Shown in pieces: positions 25,066-37,655 of a DNA stretch of 64,000 nucleotides. The first letter of the stretch is position 1. Every line of letters begins with the position of its first letter. This DNA comes from Isoetes taiwanensis (lineage: Eukaryota; Streptophyta; Lycopodiopsida; Isoetales; Isoetaceae). The DNA lies in the NCBI GenBank assembly GCA_021234155.1, contig JAJEKV010000198.1, positions 1-64,000 of the forward strand, in the 5' to 3' direction. The translations under genes and the position numbers were made by a program. The notes under the pieces were generated by a model. It was not told the DNA's origin, ran no database searches, and worked only from the letters and a program-made list of their open reading frames with translations.

Positions 25066-26932
25066 CTAGTAATGGTGCCCAGCGTTGCTGGGCAAATATT
25101 GGGAACATTTGTGGATGGAAACCTATTCAGCTCAGACTCATTTTTATACATCTAATATAATAGAAACCAAGTCCATCATTGCTAGGCTATAAGAGGTTTT
25201 TGTGCATTTGATAACCTTCCCTTTGCTCTATCCTGCATATCCTTTTTTCCTCATTTTCTTACACACTTTTTTTTTTCCCTTTTCTTATTTTTTTTTACGC
25301 ACATTTACTTTTCTCCTTCTCTCTCTTTTTTTACCCTCTTCTCCCCTCCTCTTTTCTTCCTTTTCTCCTTCTCATTTTTCCCTTTCCCTTTCCCTTTTTT
25401 TGGCTTTTTTCCTTCCCTTTTCACCTTTCTCCACCCTTCCCATTTTTTCTCATGCTCTTTTTTCCCTTTCCTTTCCCATTCCTTTTGCATTTCTCTTTTT
25501 CCCTTCCCTTTTCTCATGCCCTTTTGCATTCCCTTTTCCCCACCTTTTTTTTTTAATGTTTTTCTTCCTCTCCTCACACTCTTCTTCTTTATCTCATGTC
25601 TTTTTTTTCCCATTTTCTTCTTCCTTTTTCTCATGCCTTTTTCCTTTCCTTCCCCCTTTTCCGCCTCCATTTTTTCCTTTTCCCTTTCCTTCGTTTTTTC
25701 ATCATTTCCCCACCCTTTCCATTTTTCCTTGGAGTGCCTTTTCCTCTTTCCTTCCCCTTTCCTTTTCTCTTTCCCTTTCCCTTTCCCTTTTCCTTTCCTT
25801 TTTCCTTTTTCTTTTTTTTCCCATGTATTTTTCCATTCCCTTTTTCCACTTTTTTTTACTTGCCTTTTCTTGCCTTTCCTTACCCTCTTCCCCTTTTTCC
25901 CCGTCCAGTATTGCAATGGGTTTTTTTTCTTTTTCTTTTCCCTTTCCCTCTTCCAATTTTTTCCGTGCCCTTTTTCCCCTTCCTCTTTTCCATTTTCCCT
26001 CCTTATTCCTCGTGTTCTTTTTCTTTCCCCTTTTCCTTTTTCGCCTCCCATTTCCTTTTTCCTTTTCCTTCTTTTTTTCATCCTTTTTCTTTTTTCCATG
26101 CCCTTTTCCTCTTTCCTTTCCACCCTTTTTTTTCCTTCTCTCTTTTCCTTTCCATTTTCCCACACCTTTTTCCATTCCATTTTTTCCACCTTTTTCACAT
26201 GCCCTTTTTCCTCATTTTCCCACCCTCTTCCCCTTTTCCCTTTTCCCTTTTCCTTTTTTTCTATTCCATGTTTTTACGTTCTCTTTTTGCTTTTCGCTTT
26301 TCCCTTTTCCCTTTTCCCTTTTTCCATCTCTTTTTCCCTTTCTTTTTTTCCTTTCCTCACCCTTTCCTCTTCTCGTGCCACTTTCTCCTTCCTCTCTCAT
26401 TTCCCTCTCCCTTTTCCTCATGCCCTTTTCCCTTTTTCGCCTCCTTTTTCCTTTTTCCTTCCCTTTCTATTTTTCCATGCCCTTTTTTCCCTCTCTCCAC
26501 CATTCTTATCTTCCCCTTTTTCCCTTCCGTCACCCTTTTCGTCTTCACATTTTTTCCGTTGCCCCTTTTTTCTTCCTTTTCCTCCTTTCCCCTTTTCTTT
26601 TCCCTTATTCTGTCCTCACCCTTTCCCCCTTTTCCTTTTCATAGTGTCTTTTTTTTCCTTCCTTTTTCTCCCTTTCTTTTTCTTTCCCTTTTTCGTGCTC
26701 TTTTCCCTTTCCTTTTTCCTTCTCCGTCTTTCCCTTTTGCCCGTGCCTTTTTGCCTCTCACTTTGCCCTTTTCTCTGCCATTTTCCCTTTCCTCTTAAGA
26801 GATCAGAGCATGGCCAATCATGGTGGTGGGAAGTTGTGCGATAAATCTCGGCCTTCAAATGCAATCAGACGATCTCAACTATCTAAATTAGGGTTTGATG
26901 CAAGACATACGCTAAAACTTTATAATATAAGA
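25066..26932 (-). mobile_element. Helitron, polypurine type (1867 bp)
   Basis: The 3' end is CTAG at 25066-25069 with hairpin at 25077-25093. The 5' end TCTTATATTATAAAG is the complement of 26918-26932. It is inserted between A (25065) and T (26933) at 'agataa-tatccatat', the same target position as the element at 1031-4425 but in a different unit. It is very similar to the copy at 15878. Confidence 0.9.
25245..26795 (-). repeat. Polypyrimidine/polypurine minisatellite in the Helitron at 25066
   Basis: C/T-rich on the plus strand with CATG/CGTG punctuation. Small differences from the 15878 copy are mainly repeat-number changes plus short patches such as 'attgcaatggg' near 25910. Confidence 0.9.
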
Positions 26933-27491
26933 TATCCATATAATAAGTCATATAATCTAATTAAAGACAAGGAGATATTTTGAGAAAAAGGCAACTGTCT
27001 GCTAAAAAAAAGGCTAAAGTCGCAGAGAGCTCTATAAATAGAACCAAAACTTCAGTTGGACATATCTCCGCAACCAGAGCTCCGATTGCAACGACTTTTA
27101 GCTTGTTGGATCCGGCTCGGAGTCTAGTTTCTGAATTGGGGTGGCACATTCCGTAGTTCATCCGGAGGAGAGAGTAATAGCCGAAAACGTGACAAGTGGT
27201 CACAGATCACTGCCATAGCGACTTTACAGATTTGTAATTGTTTTTTGAAGTGTGGCTACTTGGAGTAGCTAGATTAGTTTGGAAGGCCAATAAGCCAGAT
27301 GCCAGATCTTTGTATTTACCATAGAGCACTTGTGTTTGCCATAATCCAGTGGATCTGGTTGGGTGGTTAATGGTGCTGCCATATCACTTGTGACATGAAT
27401 AAAGTTTCTTTTGTCCCGTGTTCTATTATTTCATTGTGGATTCTATGATTCTATGTTATTGCGACTTCCCAAATATACATGAATCGTATCA

Positions 27492-29530
27492 AGTGGTATC
27501 AGAGCGAAGCTGTGATTCTTATGGGAATCTATGGGCTATGGGAACATCAAGGCTGCGAAACACCAAGAACCTTGCAAGCTTGTGCTGCAAGTATAGATGG
27601 GTTTAACTTCGTCAAAGAAGTGTTACGGGCGAAGTATATGGGTACACAGGTGAATCTTGGAGTGTGGCGTCCAAAGTGGAATTCTAGAGCCAAAGGATTT
27701 GTGAAAATCTGGGACAGATCTTGTGCCTGATGAATAAGTATATTATTCTGATACATTGGATTTGGTGACTACTGCTATAAATGAGGTTGGGACATCCGTA
27801 GCAGATAAAATTCGGTGCTTCCGTGGAGAATGCTCGAAGTATATGGAACAACTTGTTGCTTAACGAAGTGCGGATTATTGGAGAACCGCAAAAGCATCCC
27901 GCTTGGGATTATGGAGTCGGATCGTGGTGATCCGGCGAGACCCGATTGGCCGTTGGGGTCATTTATATAAATATTTGGCTTGGGAAGTCATCTATATTAA
28001 CACTTGACCTTATTTGCAGGTTTGCATAGTGTTAAGCATTGGGGAGGACACTTTACGTAGAAGCTGCCAATGATATGAACGCAAAATTTGGATGTGCAAT
28101 CTCAAATTGTTTCCTATGGGCCGGGCTTATGGGTAAAGTTCCTAAGTTGAATTTCTTTATTTGGAATAAAGAATAGATACTTTTGATGTGTATATCCATG
28201 GTAGATTAGTGACTACGATTGCAACGTAGCCGGCTTGAACATGGTATACTAGATAGGGAATGCCTCTTGGAAGATTAGTGGTTGTGACTGCAGCACAATC
28301 GGCTTGACAAGAAAGCATAAGATGTAATTTCTTGGAAGATTAGTAATTGTGGTTGCAACACAATTGGCTTGACAAAATTACATCTGTGTCTTGGAGATAC
28401 GCTGTATCTTGGAGATACACTGTATCGTGGTGGCGATACAATCAAGTAGTACCGCGGAGATACGAAAGATAATAATGTACCACGGAGGTACAAAGGATAT
28501 ATCGTGATCGCGGGAAGTACGCGGATATCCATAATCGCGTTTCTAGAGTTTTGCAGGAGCTAAAAAGAATGGGGCGTGGAGGCTCCAATGGGTATAAGGT
28601 ATTGTGGAAGTACAATAACTTATAACCATTCTTGAGTTAGCAGGGTCTAGGAACTCCTGTGTGTACGTTGAACATGGGACAATCACCTTGAGAAGGGATG
28701 GACCAAACCGAACGATACTTGGACGATAGCGGACGATCTATCTTGAGAAGGGATGGATTAATATGGAGCAAGCACGGGGGAGCGGTCCACGGCGAATGGG
28801 TTATTGGAATTATGGCAAATACTATGTAAATGTTATTCCTAAGGTCATCTAAAAATATGAAGGGGCATAGGATAACACAGCATGTGGGTGTGAAGAACCA
28901 TTGAACTTTATGGAAGGGGTCGAGGCACTATCATTGGGATAGTTATTGGTTGAGAAAAAAATCATAGATAATATCCATATGATAAGTCATATAATCTAAT
29001 TAAAGACAAGGAGATATTTTGAGAAAAAGGCAACTGCCTGCTAAAAAAAAGGCTAAAGTCGCAGAGAGCTCTATAAATAGAACCAAAACTTCAGTTGGAC
29101 ATATCTCCGCAACCAGAGCTCCGATTGCAACGACTGTTAGCTTATTGGAGCCGGCTCGGAGTCTAGTTTCTGAATTGGGGTGGCACATTCCGTAGTTCAT
29201 CCGGAGGAGAGAGTAATAGCCGAAAACGTGACAAGTGGTCACAGATCACTGCCATAGCGACTTTACAGATTTGTAATTGTTTTTTGAAGTGTGGCTACTT
29301 GGAGTAGCTAGATTAGTTTGGAAGGCCAATAAGCCAGATGCCAGATCTTTGTATTTACCATAGAGCACTTGTGTTTGCCATAATCCAGTGGATCTGGTTG
29401 GGTGGTTAATGGTGCTGCCATATCACTTGTGACATGAATAAAGTTTCTTTTGTCCCGTGTTCTATTATTTCATTGTGGATTCTATGATTCTATGTTATTG
29501 CGACTTCCCAAATATACATGAATCGTATCA
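27492..29530 (+). repeat. Array unit U9
   Basis: Unit of 2039 bp with an intact primer-binding site at 27494-27505. A dinucleotide loss near 27716 ('gggacagatc') alters the short open frame after the primer-binding site. Confidence 0.9.
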
Positions 29531-29982
29531 AGTGGTATCAGAGCGAAGCTGTGATTCTTATGGGAATCTATGGGCTATGGGAACATCAAGGCTGCGAAAC
29601 ACCAAGAACCTTGCAAGCTTGTGCTGCAAGTATAGATGGGTTTAACTTCGTCAAAGAAGTGTTAAGGGCGAAGTATATGGGTAAACAGGTGAATCTTGGA
29701 GTGTGGCGTCCAAAGTGGAATTCTAGAGCCGAAGGATTTGTGAAAATCTGGGACAAAGATCTTGTGCCTGATGAATAAGTATATTATTCTGATACATTGG
29801 ATTTGGTGACTACTGCTATAAATGAGGCTGGGACATCAGTAGCAGATAAAATTCGGTGCTTCCGTGGAGAATGCTCGAAGTATATGGAACAACTTGTTGC
29901 GAACGAGTCTGGATTATTGGAGAACCGCAAAAGCATCCTGCTTGGGATTGCGGAGTCAGATCGTGGTGATCTGAGAGACTGA
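29518..29982 (+). pseudogene. Short open frame across the primer-binding site, one in-frame stop (unrecognised)
   Basis: A frame starts at an ATG in the LTR end, runs through the primer-binding site for 86 codons, meets one TAA at 29776-29778, and continues in the same frame for 67 codons to a TGA at 29980-29982. The second part contains 'DKIRCFRGECSKYMEQLVA'. The frame recurs in U10, U11 and the right-hand units but is broken by indels in others. I recognise no gag or other domain. It may be a gag remnant or chance. The first ATG is upstream of the primer-binding site, so a true start, if any, is unclear. Confidence 0.25.
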
Positions 29983-31565
29983 TTGGCCGTTGGGGGTCAT
30001 TTATATAAATATTTGGCTTGGGAAGTCATCTATATTAACACTTGGCCTTATTTGCAGGTTTGCATAGTGTTAAGCATTGGGGAGGACACTTTACGTAGAA
30101 GCTGCCAAGGATATGAACGCAAAATTTGGATGTGCAATCTCAAATTGTTTCCTATGGACAGGCTTATGGGTAAAGTTCCTAAGTTGAATTTCTTTATTTG
30201 GAATAAAGAATAGATACTTTTGCTGTGTATATCCATGGTAGATTAGTGACTACGATTGCAACGTAGCCGGCTTGAACATGGTATACTAGATAGGGAATGC
30301 CTCTTGGAAGATTAGTGGTTGTGACTGCAGCACAATCGGCTTCACAAGAGAGCATAAGATGTAAATTTCTTGGAAGATTAGTAATTGTGGTTGCAACACA
30401 ATTGGCTTGACAAAATTACATCTGTGTCTTGGAGATACGCTATATCTTGGAGATACACTGTATCGTGGTGGCGATACAATCAAGTAGTACCGCGGAGGTA
30501 CGAAAGATAATAATGTACCACGGAGGTACAAAGGATATATCGTCATCGTGGAAATGCAGCGGATATCCATAAACGTTTCTAGAGTTTTGCAGAGCTAAAA
30601 AGAATGGGGACGTGGAGGTTCCAATGGGTATAAGGTATTGTGGAAGTACAATAACTTATAACCATTCTTGAGAGCAGGGTCTAGGAACTCTGTGTGTACG
30701 TTGAACATGGACAATCACCTTGAGAAGGGATGGACCAAACCGAACGCATTACTTGGGACGATAGCGGACGATCTACTTGAGAAGGGATGGATTGATATGG
30801 AGCAAGCACGGGGGAGCGGTCCACGGCGAATGGGTTATTGGAATTATGGCAAATACTATGTAAATGTTATTCCTAAGGTCACCTAATAATATGAAGGGGC
30901 ATAGGATAACATAGCATGTGGGTGTGAAGAACCATTGAACTTTATGGAAGGGGTCGAGGCACTATCATTGGGATGGTTATTGGTTGAGAAAAAAATCATA
31001 GATAATATCCATATAATAAGTCATATAATCTAATTAAAGACAAGGAGATATTTTGAGAAAAAAGGCAACTGCCTGCTAAAAAAAAGGCTAAAGTCGCAGA
31101 GAGCTCTATAAATAGAACCAAAACTTCAGTTGGACATATCTCCGCAACCAGAGCTCCGATTGCAACGACTTTTAGCTTGTTGGAGCCGGCTCGGAGTCTA
31201 GTTTCTGAATTGGGGTGGCACATTCCGTAGTTCATCCGGAGGAGAGAGTAATGGCCAAAAACGTGACAAGTGGTCACAGATCACTGCCATAGCGACTTTA
31301 CAGATTTGTAATTGTTTTCTGAATTGTGCATACTTGGAGTAGCTAGATTAGTTTGGAAGGCCAATAAGCCAGATGCCAGAGCTTTGTATTTGCCATAGAG
31401 CACTTGTGTTTGCCATAATCCAGTGGATCCAGTTGGGTGGTTAATGGTGCTGCCATATCACTTGTGACATGAATAAAGTTTCTTTAGTCCAGTGTTCTAT
31501 TATTTCATTGTGGATTCTATGAGTCTATGTTATTGCGACTTCCCAAATATACATGAATCGTATCA
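29531..31565 (+). repeat. Array unit U10
   Basis: Unit of 2035 bp with an intact primer-binding site at 29533-29544. It carries the longest form of the short open frame (see 29518-29982). Confidence 0.9.
29533..29544 (+). other. Primer-binding site for initiator tRNA-Met (representative, U10)
   Basis: TGGTATCAGAGC is the standard minus-strand primer-binding site of plant LTR retrotransposons, complementary to the 3' end of initiator tRNA-Met. It lies 2 nt after the LTR end (...GTATCA-AG), as expected. Intact copies are at 4984, 7023, 27494, 29533, 37658 and 43768. Single-mismatch copies are at 35627, 41732 and 45807. More decayed copies are at 12550, 14584, 18296, 20330, 23624, 31568, 33598, 39698 and 50968. 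Confidence 0.85.
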
Positions 31566-33595
31566 AGTGTTATTAGAGCGAAGCTGTGATTCTTCTGGGA
31601 ATCTATGGGCTATGGGAACATCAAGGCTGCGAAACACCAAGAACCTTGCAAGCTTGTGCTGCAAGTATAGATGGGTTTAACTTCGTCAAAGAAGTGTTAA
31701 GGGCGAAGTATATGGGTAAACAGGTGAATCTTGGAGTGTGGCGTCCAAAGTGGAATTCTAGAGCCGAAGGATTTGTGAAAATCTGGGACAAAGATCTTGT
31801 GCCTGATGAATAAGTATATTATTCTGATACATTGGATTTGGTGACTACTGCTATAAATGAGGCTGGGACATCAGTAGCAGATAAAATTCGGTGCTTCCGT
31901 GGAGAATGCTCGAAGTATATAAAACAACTTGTTGCGAACGAGTCTGGATTATTGGAGAACCGCAAAAGCATCCTGCTTGGGATTGCGGAGTCAGATCGTG
32001 GTGATCTGAGAGACTGATTGGCCGTTGGGGGTCATTTATATAAATATTTGGCTTGGGAAGTCATCTATATTAACACTTGACCTTATTTGCAGGTTTGCAT
32101 AGTGTTAAGCATTGGGGAGGACACTTTACGTAGAAGCTGCCAAGGATATGAACGCAAAATTTGGATGTGCAATCTCAAATTGTTTCCTATGGACAGGCTT
32201 ATGGGTAAAGTTCCTAAGTTGAATTTCTTTATTTGGAATAAAGAATAGATACTTTTGCTGTGTATATCCATGGTAGATTAGTGACTACGATTGCAACGTA
32301 GCCGGCTTGAACATGGTATACTAGATAGGGAATGCCTCTTGGAAGATTAGTGGTTGTGACTGCAGCACAATCGGCTTCACAAGAGAGCATAAGATGTAAA
32401 TTTCTTGGAAGATTAGTAATTGTGGTTGCAACACAATTGGCTTGACAAAATTACATCTGTGTCTTGGAGATACGCTATATCTTGGAGATACACTGTATCG
32501 TGGTGGCGATACAATCAAGTAGTACCGCGGAGGTACGAAAGATAATAATGTACCACGGAGGTACAAAGGATATATCGTACTGTGGAAGTACGCGGATATC
32601 CATAACTGTTTCTAGAGTTTTGCAGGAGCTAAAAGAATGGGGACGTGGAGGTTCCAATGGGTATAAGGTATTGTGGAAGTACAATAACTTATAACCATTC
32701 TTGAGTTCGCAGGGTCTAGGAACTCCCAGGTGTACGTTGAACATGGACAATCACCTTGAGAAGGGATGGACCAAACTGGAACGTACTTGGACGATAGCGG
32801 ACGATCTACTTGAGAAGGGATGGATTGATATGGAGCAAGCACGGGGGAGCGGTCCACGGCGAATGGGTTATTGGAATTATGGCAAATACTATGTAAATGT
32901 TATTCCTAAGGTCACCTAATAATATGAAGGGGCATAGGATAACATAGCATGTGGGTGTGAAGAACCATTGAACTTTATGGAAGGGGTCGAGGCACTATCA
33001 TTGGGATGGTTATTGGTTGAGAAAAAAATCATAGATAATATCCATATAATAAGTCATATAATCTAATTAAAGACAAGGAGATATTTTGAGAAAAAAGGCA
33101 ACGCACCGCTAAAAAAAAAAAGGCTAAAGTCGCAGAGAGCTCTATAAATAGAACCAAAACTTGAGGTTGGACATATCTCATAACCAGGAGCTCGATTGCA
33201 ACGACTTTTAGCTTTTGGAGCCATTTTCGAGTCTAGTTTCTGAATTGGGTTGGCACATTCCGTAGTTCATTCGAGGAGAGAGTAATGGCAAGCGTGACAA
33301 GTGGTCCTGAGATCAACGCCATAAGCGACTTTCTGATTTGTAATTGTTTTTCGAAGCGTGGCTAGTTGAAGTAGCTAGATTAGTTTGGAAGGCCAATAAG
33401 CCGGATGCGAGCTTTGTATTTGCCATAGAGCACTTGTGTTTGCCATAATCCAGTGGATGCGGTTGGGTGGTTAATGGTGCTGCCATATCACTTGTGACAT
33501 GAATAAAGTTTCTTTAGTCCAGTGTTCTATTATTTCATTGTGGATTCTATGAGTCTATGTTATTGCGACTTCCCAAATATACATGAATCGTATCA
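31566..33595 (+). repeat. Array unit U11
   Basis: Unit of 2030 bp. The primer-binding site is decayed (TGTTATTAGAGC at 31568). Otherwise it is very close to U10 and U12. Confidence 0.9.
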
Positions 33596-35624
33596 AGTGT
33601 TATTAGAGCGAAGCTGTGATTCTTCTGGGAATCTATGGGCTATGGGAACATCAAGGCTGCGAAACACCAAGAACCTTGCAAGCTTGTGCTGCAAGTATAG
33701 ATGGGTTTAACTTCGTCAAAGAAGTGTTACGGGCGAAGTATATGGGTACACAGGTGAATCTTGGAGTGTGGCGTCCAAAGTGGAATTCTAGAGCCAAAGG
33801 ATTTGTGAAAATCTGGGACAGATCTTGTGCCTGATGAATAAGTATATTATTCTGATACATTGGATTTGGTGACTACTGCTATAAATGAGGTTGGGACATC
33901 CGTAGCAGATAAAATTCGGTGCTTCCGTGGAGAATGCTCGAAGTATATGGAACAACTTGTTGCGAACGAGTCTGGATTATTGGAGAACCGCAAAAGCATC
34001 CTGCTTGGGATTGCGGAGTCAGATCGTGGTGATCTGAGAGACTGATTGGCCGTTGGGGGTCATTTATATAAATATTTGGCTTGGGAAGTCATCTATATTA
34101 ACACTTGACCTTATTTGCAGGTTTGCATAGTGTTAAGCATTGGGGAGGACACTTTACGTAGAAGCTGCCAAGGATATGAACGCAAAATTTGGATGTGCAA
34201 TCTCAAATTGTTTCCTATGGACAGGCTTATGGGTAAAGTTCCTAAGTTGAATTTCTTTATTTGGAATAAAGAATAGATACTTTTGATGTGTATATCCATG
34301 GTAGATTAGTGACTACGATTGCAACGTAGCCGGCTTGAACATGGTATACTAGATAGGGAATGCCTCTTGGAAGATTAGTGGTTGTGACTGCAGCACAATC
34401 GGCTTGACAAGAGAGCATAAGATGTAATTTCTTGGAAGATTAGTAATTGTGGTTGCAACACAATTGGCTTGACAAAATTACATCTGTGTCTTGGAGATAC
34501 GCTGTATCTTGGAGATACACTGTATCGTGGTGGCGATACAATCAAGTAGTACCGCGGAGGTACGAAAGATAATAATGTACCACGGAGGTACAAAGGATAT
34601 ATCGTACTGTGGAAGTACGCGGATATCCATAACTGTTTCTAGAGTTTTGCAGGAGCTAAAAGAATGGGGACGTGGAGGTTCCAATGGGTATAAGGTATTG
34701 TGGAAGTACAATAACTTATAACCATTCTTGAGTTCGCAGGGTCTAGGAACTCCCAGGTGTACGTTGAACATGGACAATCACCTTGAGAAGGGATGGACCA
34801 AACTGGAACGTACTTGGACGATAGCGGACGATCTACTTGAGAAGGGATGGATTGATATGGAGCAAGCACGGGGGAGCGGTCCACGGCGAATGGGTTATTG
34901 GAATTATGGCAAATACTATGTAAATGTTATTCCTAAGGTCACCTAATAATATGAAGGGGCATAGGATAACATAGCATGTGGGTGTGAAGAACCATTGAAC
35001 TTTATGGAAGGGGTCGAGGCACTATCATTGGGATGGTTATTGGTTGAGAAAAAAATCATAGATAATATCCATATAATAAGTCATATAATCTAATTAAAGA
35101 CAAGGAGATATTTTGAGAATAAGGCAACTGCCTGCTAAAAAAAAGGCTAAAGTCGCAGAGAGCTCTATAAATAGAACCAAAATTTCAGTTGGACATATCT
35201 CCGCAACCAGAGCTGCAATTGCAACGACGTTTAGCTTGTTGGAGCCGGCTCCGAGTCTAGTTTCTGAATTGGGGTGGCACATTCCGTAGTTCATCCGGAG
35301 GAGAGAGTAATAGCCGAAAACGTGACAAGTGGTCACAGATCACTGCCATAGCGACTTTACAGATTTGTAATTGTTTTCTGAATTGTGGCTACTTGGAGTA
35401 GCTAGATTAGTTTGGAAGGCCAATAAGCCAGATGCCAGAGCTTTGTATTTGCCATAGAGCACTTGTGTTTGCCATATTCCAGTGGATCCAGTTGGGTGGT
35501 TAATGGTGCTGCCATATCACTTGTGACATGAATAAAGTTTCTTTTGTCCCGTGTTCTATTATTTCATTGTGGATTCTATGATTCTATGTTATTGCGACTT
35601 CCCAAATATACATGAATCGTATCA
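33596..35624 (+). repeat. Array unit U12
   Basis: Unit of 2029 bp with a decayed primer-binding site at 33598. Its LTR shares private variants ('gagaataagg', 'gagctgcaattg') with U13. Confidence 0.9.
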
Positions 35625-37655
35625 AGTGGTATCATAGCGAAGCTGTGATTCTTATGGGAATCTATAAGCTATGGGAACATCAAGGCTGCGAAACACCAAG
35701 AACCTTGCAAGCTTGTGCTGCAAGTATAGATGGGTTTAACTTCGTCAAAGAAGTGTTACGGGCGAAGTATATGGGTACACAGGTGAATCTTGGAGTGTGG
35801 CGTCCAAAGTGGAATTCTAGAGCCAAAGGATTTGTGAAAATCTGGGACAGATCTTGTGCCTGATGAATAAGTATATTATTCTGATACATACATTGGATTT
35901 GGTGACTACTGCTATAAATGAGGTTGGGACATCCGTAGCAGATAAAATTCGGTGCTTCCGTGGAGAATGCTCGAAGTATATGGAACAACTTGTTGCGAAC
36001 GAGTCTGGATTATTGGAGAACCGCAAAAGCATCCTGCTTGGGATTGTGGAGTCAGATCGTGGTGATCTGAGAGACTGATTGGCCGTTGGGGGTCATTTAT
36101 ATAAATATTTGGCTTGGGAAGTCATCTATATTAACACTTGACCTTATTTGCAGGTTTGCATAGTGTTAAGCATTGGGGAGGACACTTTACGTAGAAGCTG
36201 CCAATGATATGAACGCAAAATTTGGATGTGCAATCTCAAATTGTTTCCTATGGACAGGCTTATGGGTAAAGTTCCTAAGTTGAATTTCTTTATTTGGAAT
36301 AAAGAATAGATACTTTTGATGTGTATATCCATGGTAGATTAGTGACTACGATTGCAACGTAGCCGGCTTGAACATGGTATACTAGATAGGGAATGCCTCT
36401 TGGAAGATTAGTGGTTGTGACTGCAGCACAATCGGCTTGACAAGAGAGCATAAGATGTAATTTCTTGGAAGATTAGTAATTGTGGTTGCAACACAATTGG
36501 CTTGACAAAATTACATCTGTGTCTTGGAGATACGCTGTATCTTGGAGATACACTGTATCGTGGTGGCGATACAATCAAGTAGTACCGCGGAGGTACGAAA
36601 GATAATAATGTACCACGGAGGTACAAAGGATATATCGTACTGTGGAAGTACGCGGATATCCATAACTGTTTCTAGAGTTTTGCAGGAGCTAAAAGAATGG
36701 GGGCGTGGAGGTTCCAATGGGTATAAGGTATTGTGGAAGTACAATAACTTATAACCATTCTTGAGTTCGCAGGGTCTAGGAACTCCCAGGTGTACGTTGA
36801 ACATGGGACAATCACCTTGAGAAGGGATGGACCAAACTGGAACGTACTTGGACGATAGCGGACGATCTATCTTGAGAAGGGATGGATTGATATGGAGCAA
36901 GCACGGGGGAGCGGTCCACGGCGAATGGGTTATTGGAATTATGGCAAATACTATGTAAATGTTATTCCTAAGGTCACCTAAAAATATGAAGGGCATAGGA
37001 TAACATAGCATGTGGGTGTGAAGAACCATTGAACTTTATGGAAGGGGTCGAGGCACTATCATTGGGATAGTTATTGGTTGAGAAAAAAATCATAGATAAT
37101 ATCCATATAATAAGTCATATAATCTAATTAAAGACAAGGAGATATTTTGAGAATAAGGCAACTGCCTGCTAAAAAAAAGGCTAAAGTCGCAGAGAGCTCT
37201 ATAAATAGAACCAAAATTTCAGTTGGACATATCTCCGCAACCAGAGCTGCAATTGCAACGACGTTTAGCTTGTTGGAGCCGGCTCCGAGTCTAGTTTCTG
37301 AATTGGGGTGGCACATTCCGTAGTTCATCCGGAGGAGAGAGTAATAGCCGAAAACGTGACAAGTGGTCTGAGATCAACGCCATAGCGACTTCTGATTTGT
37401 AATTGTTTTTTCGAATTGTGGCTACTTGGGTAGCTAGATTAGTTTGGAAGGCCAATAAGCCCGGATGCGAGCTTTGTATTTACCATAGAGCACTTGTGTT
37501 TGCCATAATCCAGTGGATGCGGTTGGGTGGTTAATGGTGCTGCCATATCACTTGTGACATGAATAAAGTTTCTTTTGTCCCGTGTTCTATTATTTCATTG
37601 TGGATTCTATGATTCTATGTTATTGCGACTTCCCAAATATACATGAATCGTATCA
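35625..37655 (+). repeat. Array unit U13
   Basis: Unit of 2031 bp. The primer-binding site has one mismatch (TGGTATCATAGC at 35627). A 4-bp insertion ('acat') sits near 35888. Confidence 0.9.

Larger units (their letters stand above)
23622..27491 (+). repeat. Array unit U8 (split by a Helitron)
   Basis: Net length 2003 bp after removing the Helitron at 25066-26932. The primer-binding site is decayed (TGTTATTAGAGC at 23624). About 65 bp are missing near 23900, where 'ttggtga' joins 'atgctcg'. Confidence 0.85.

Noticed and set aside
29755..29800. CTGATGA in the internal region as a hammerhead ribozyme core (retrozyme idea)
   Set aside because: The sequence after it lacks the GAAA box and suitable stems II and III, so no hammerhead can be drawn.
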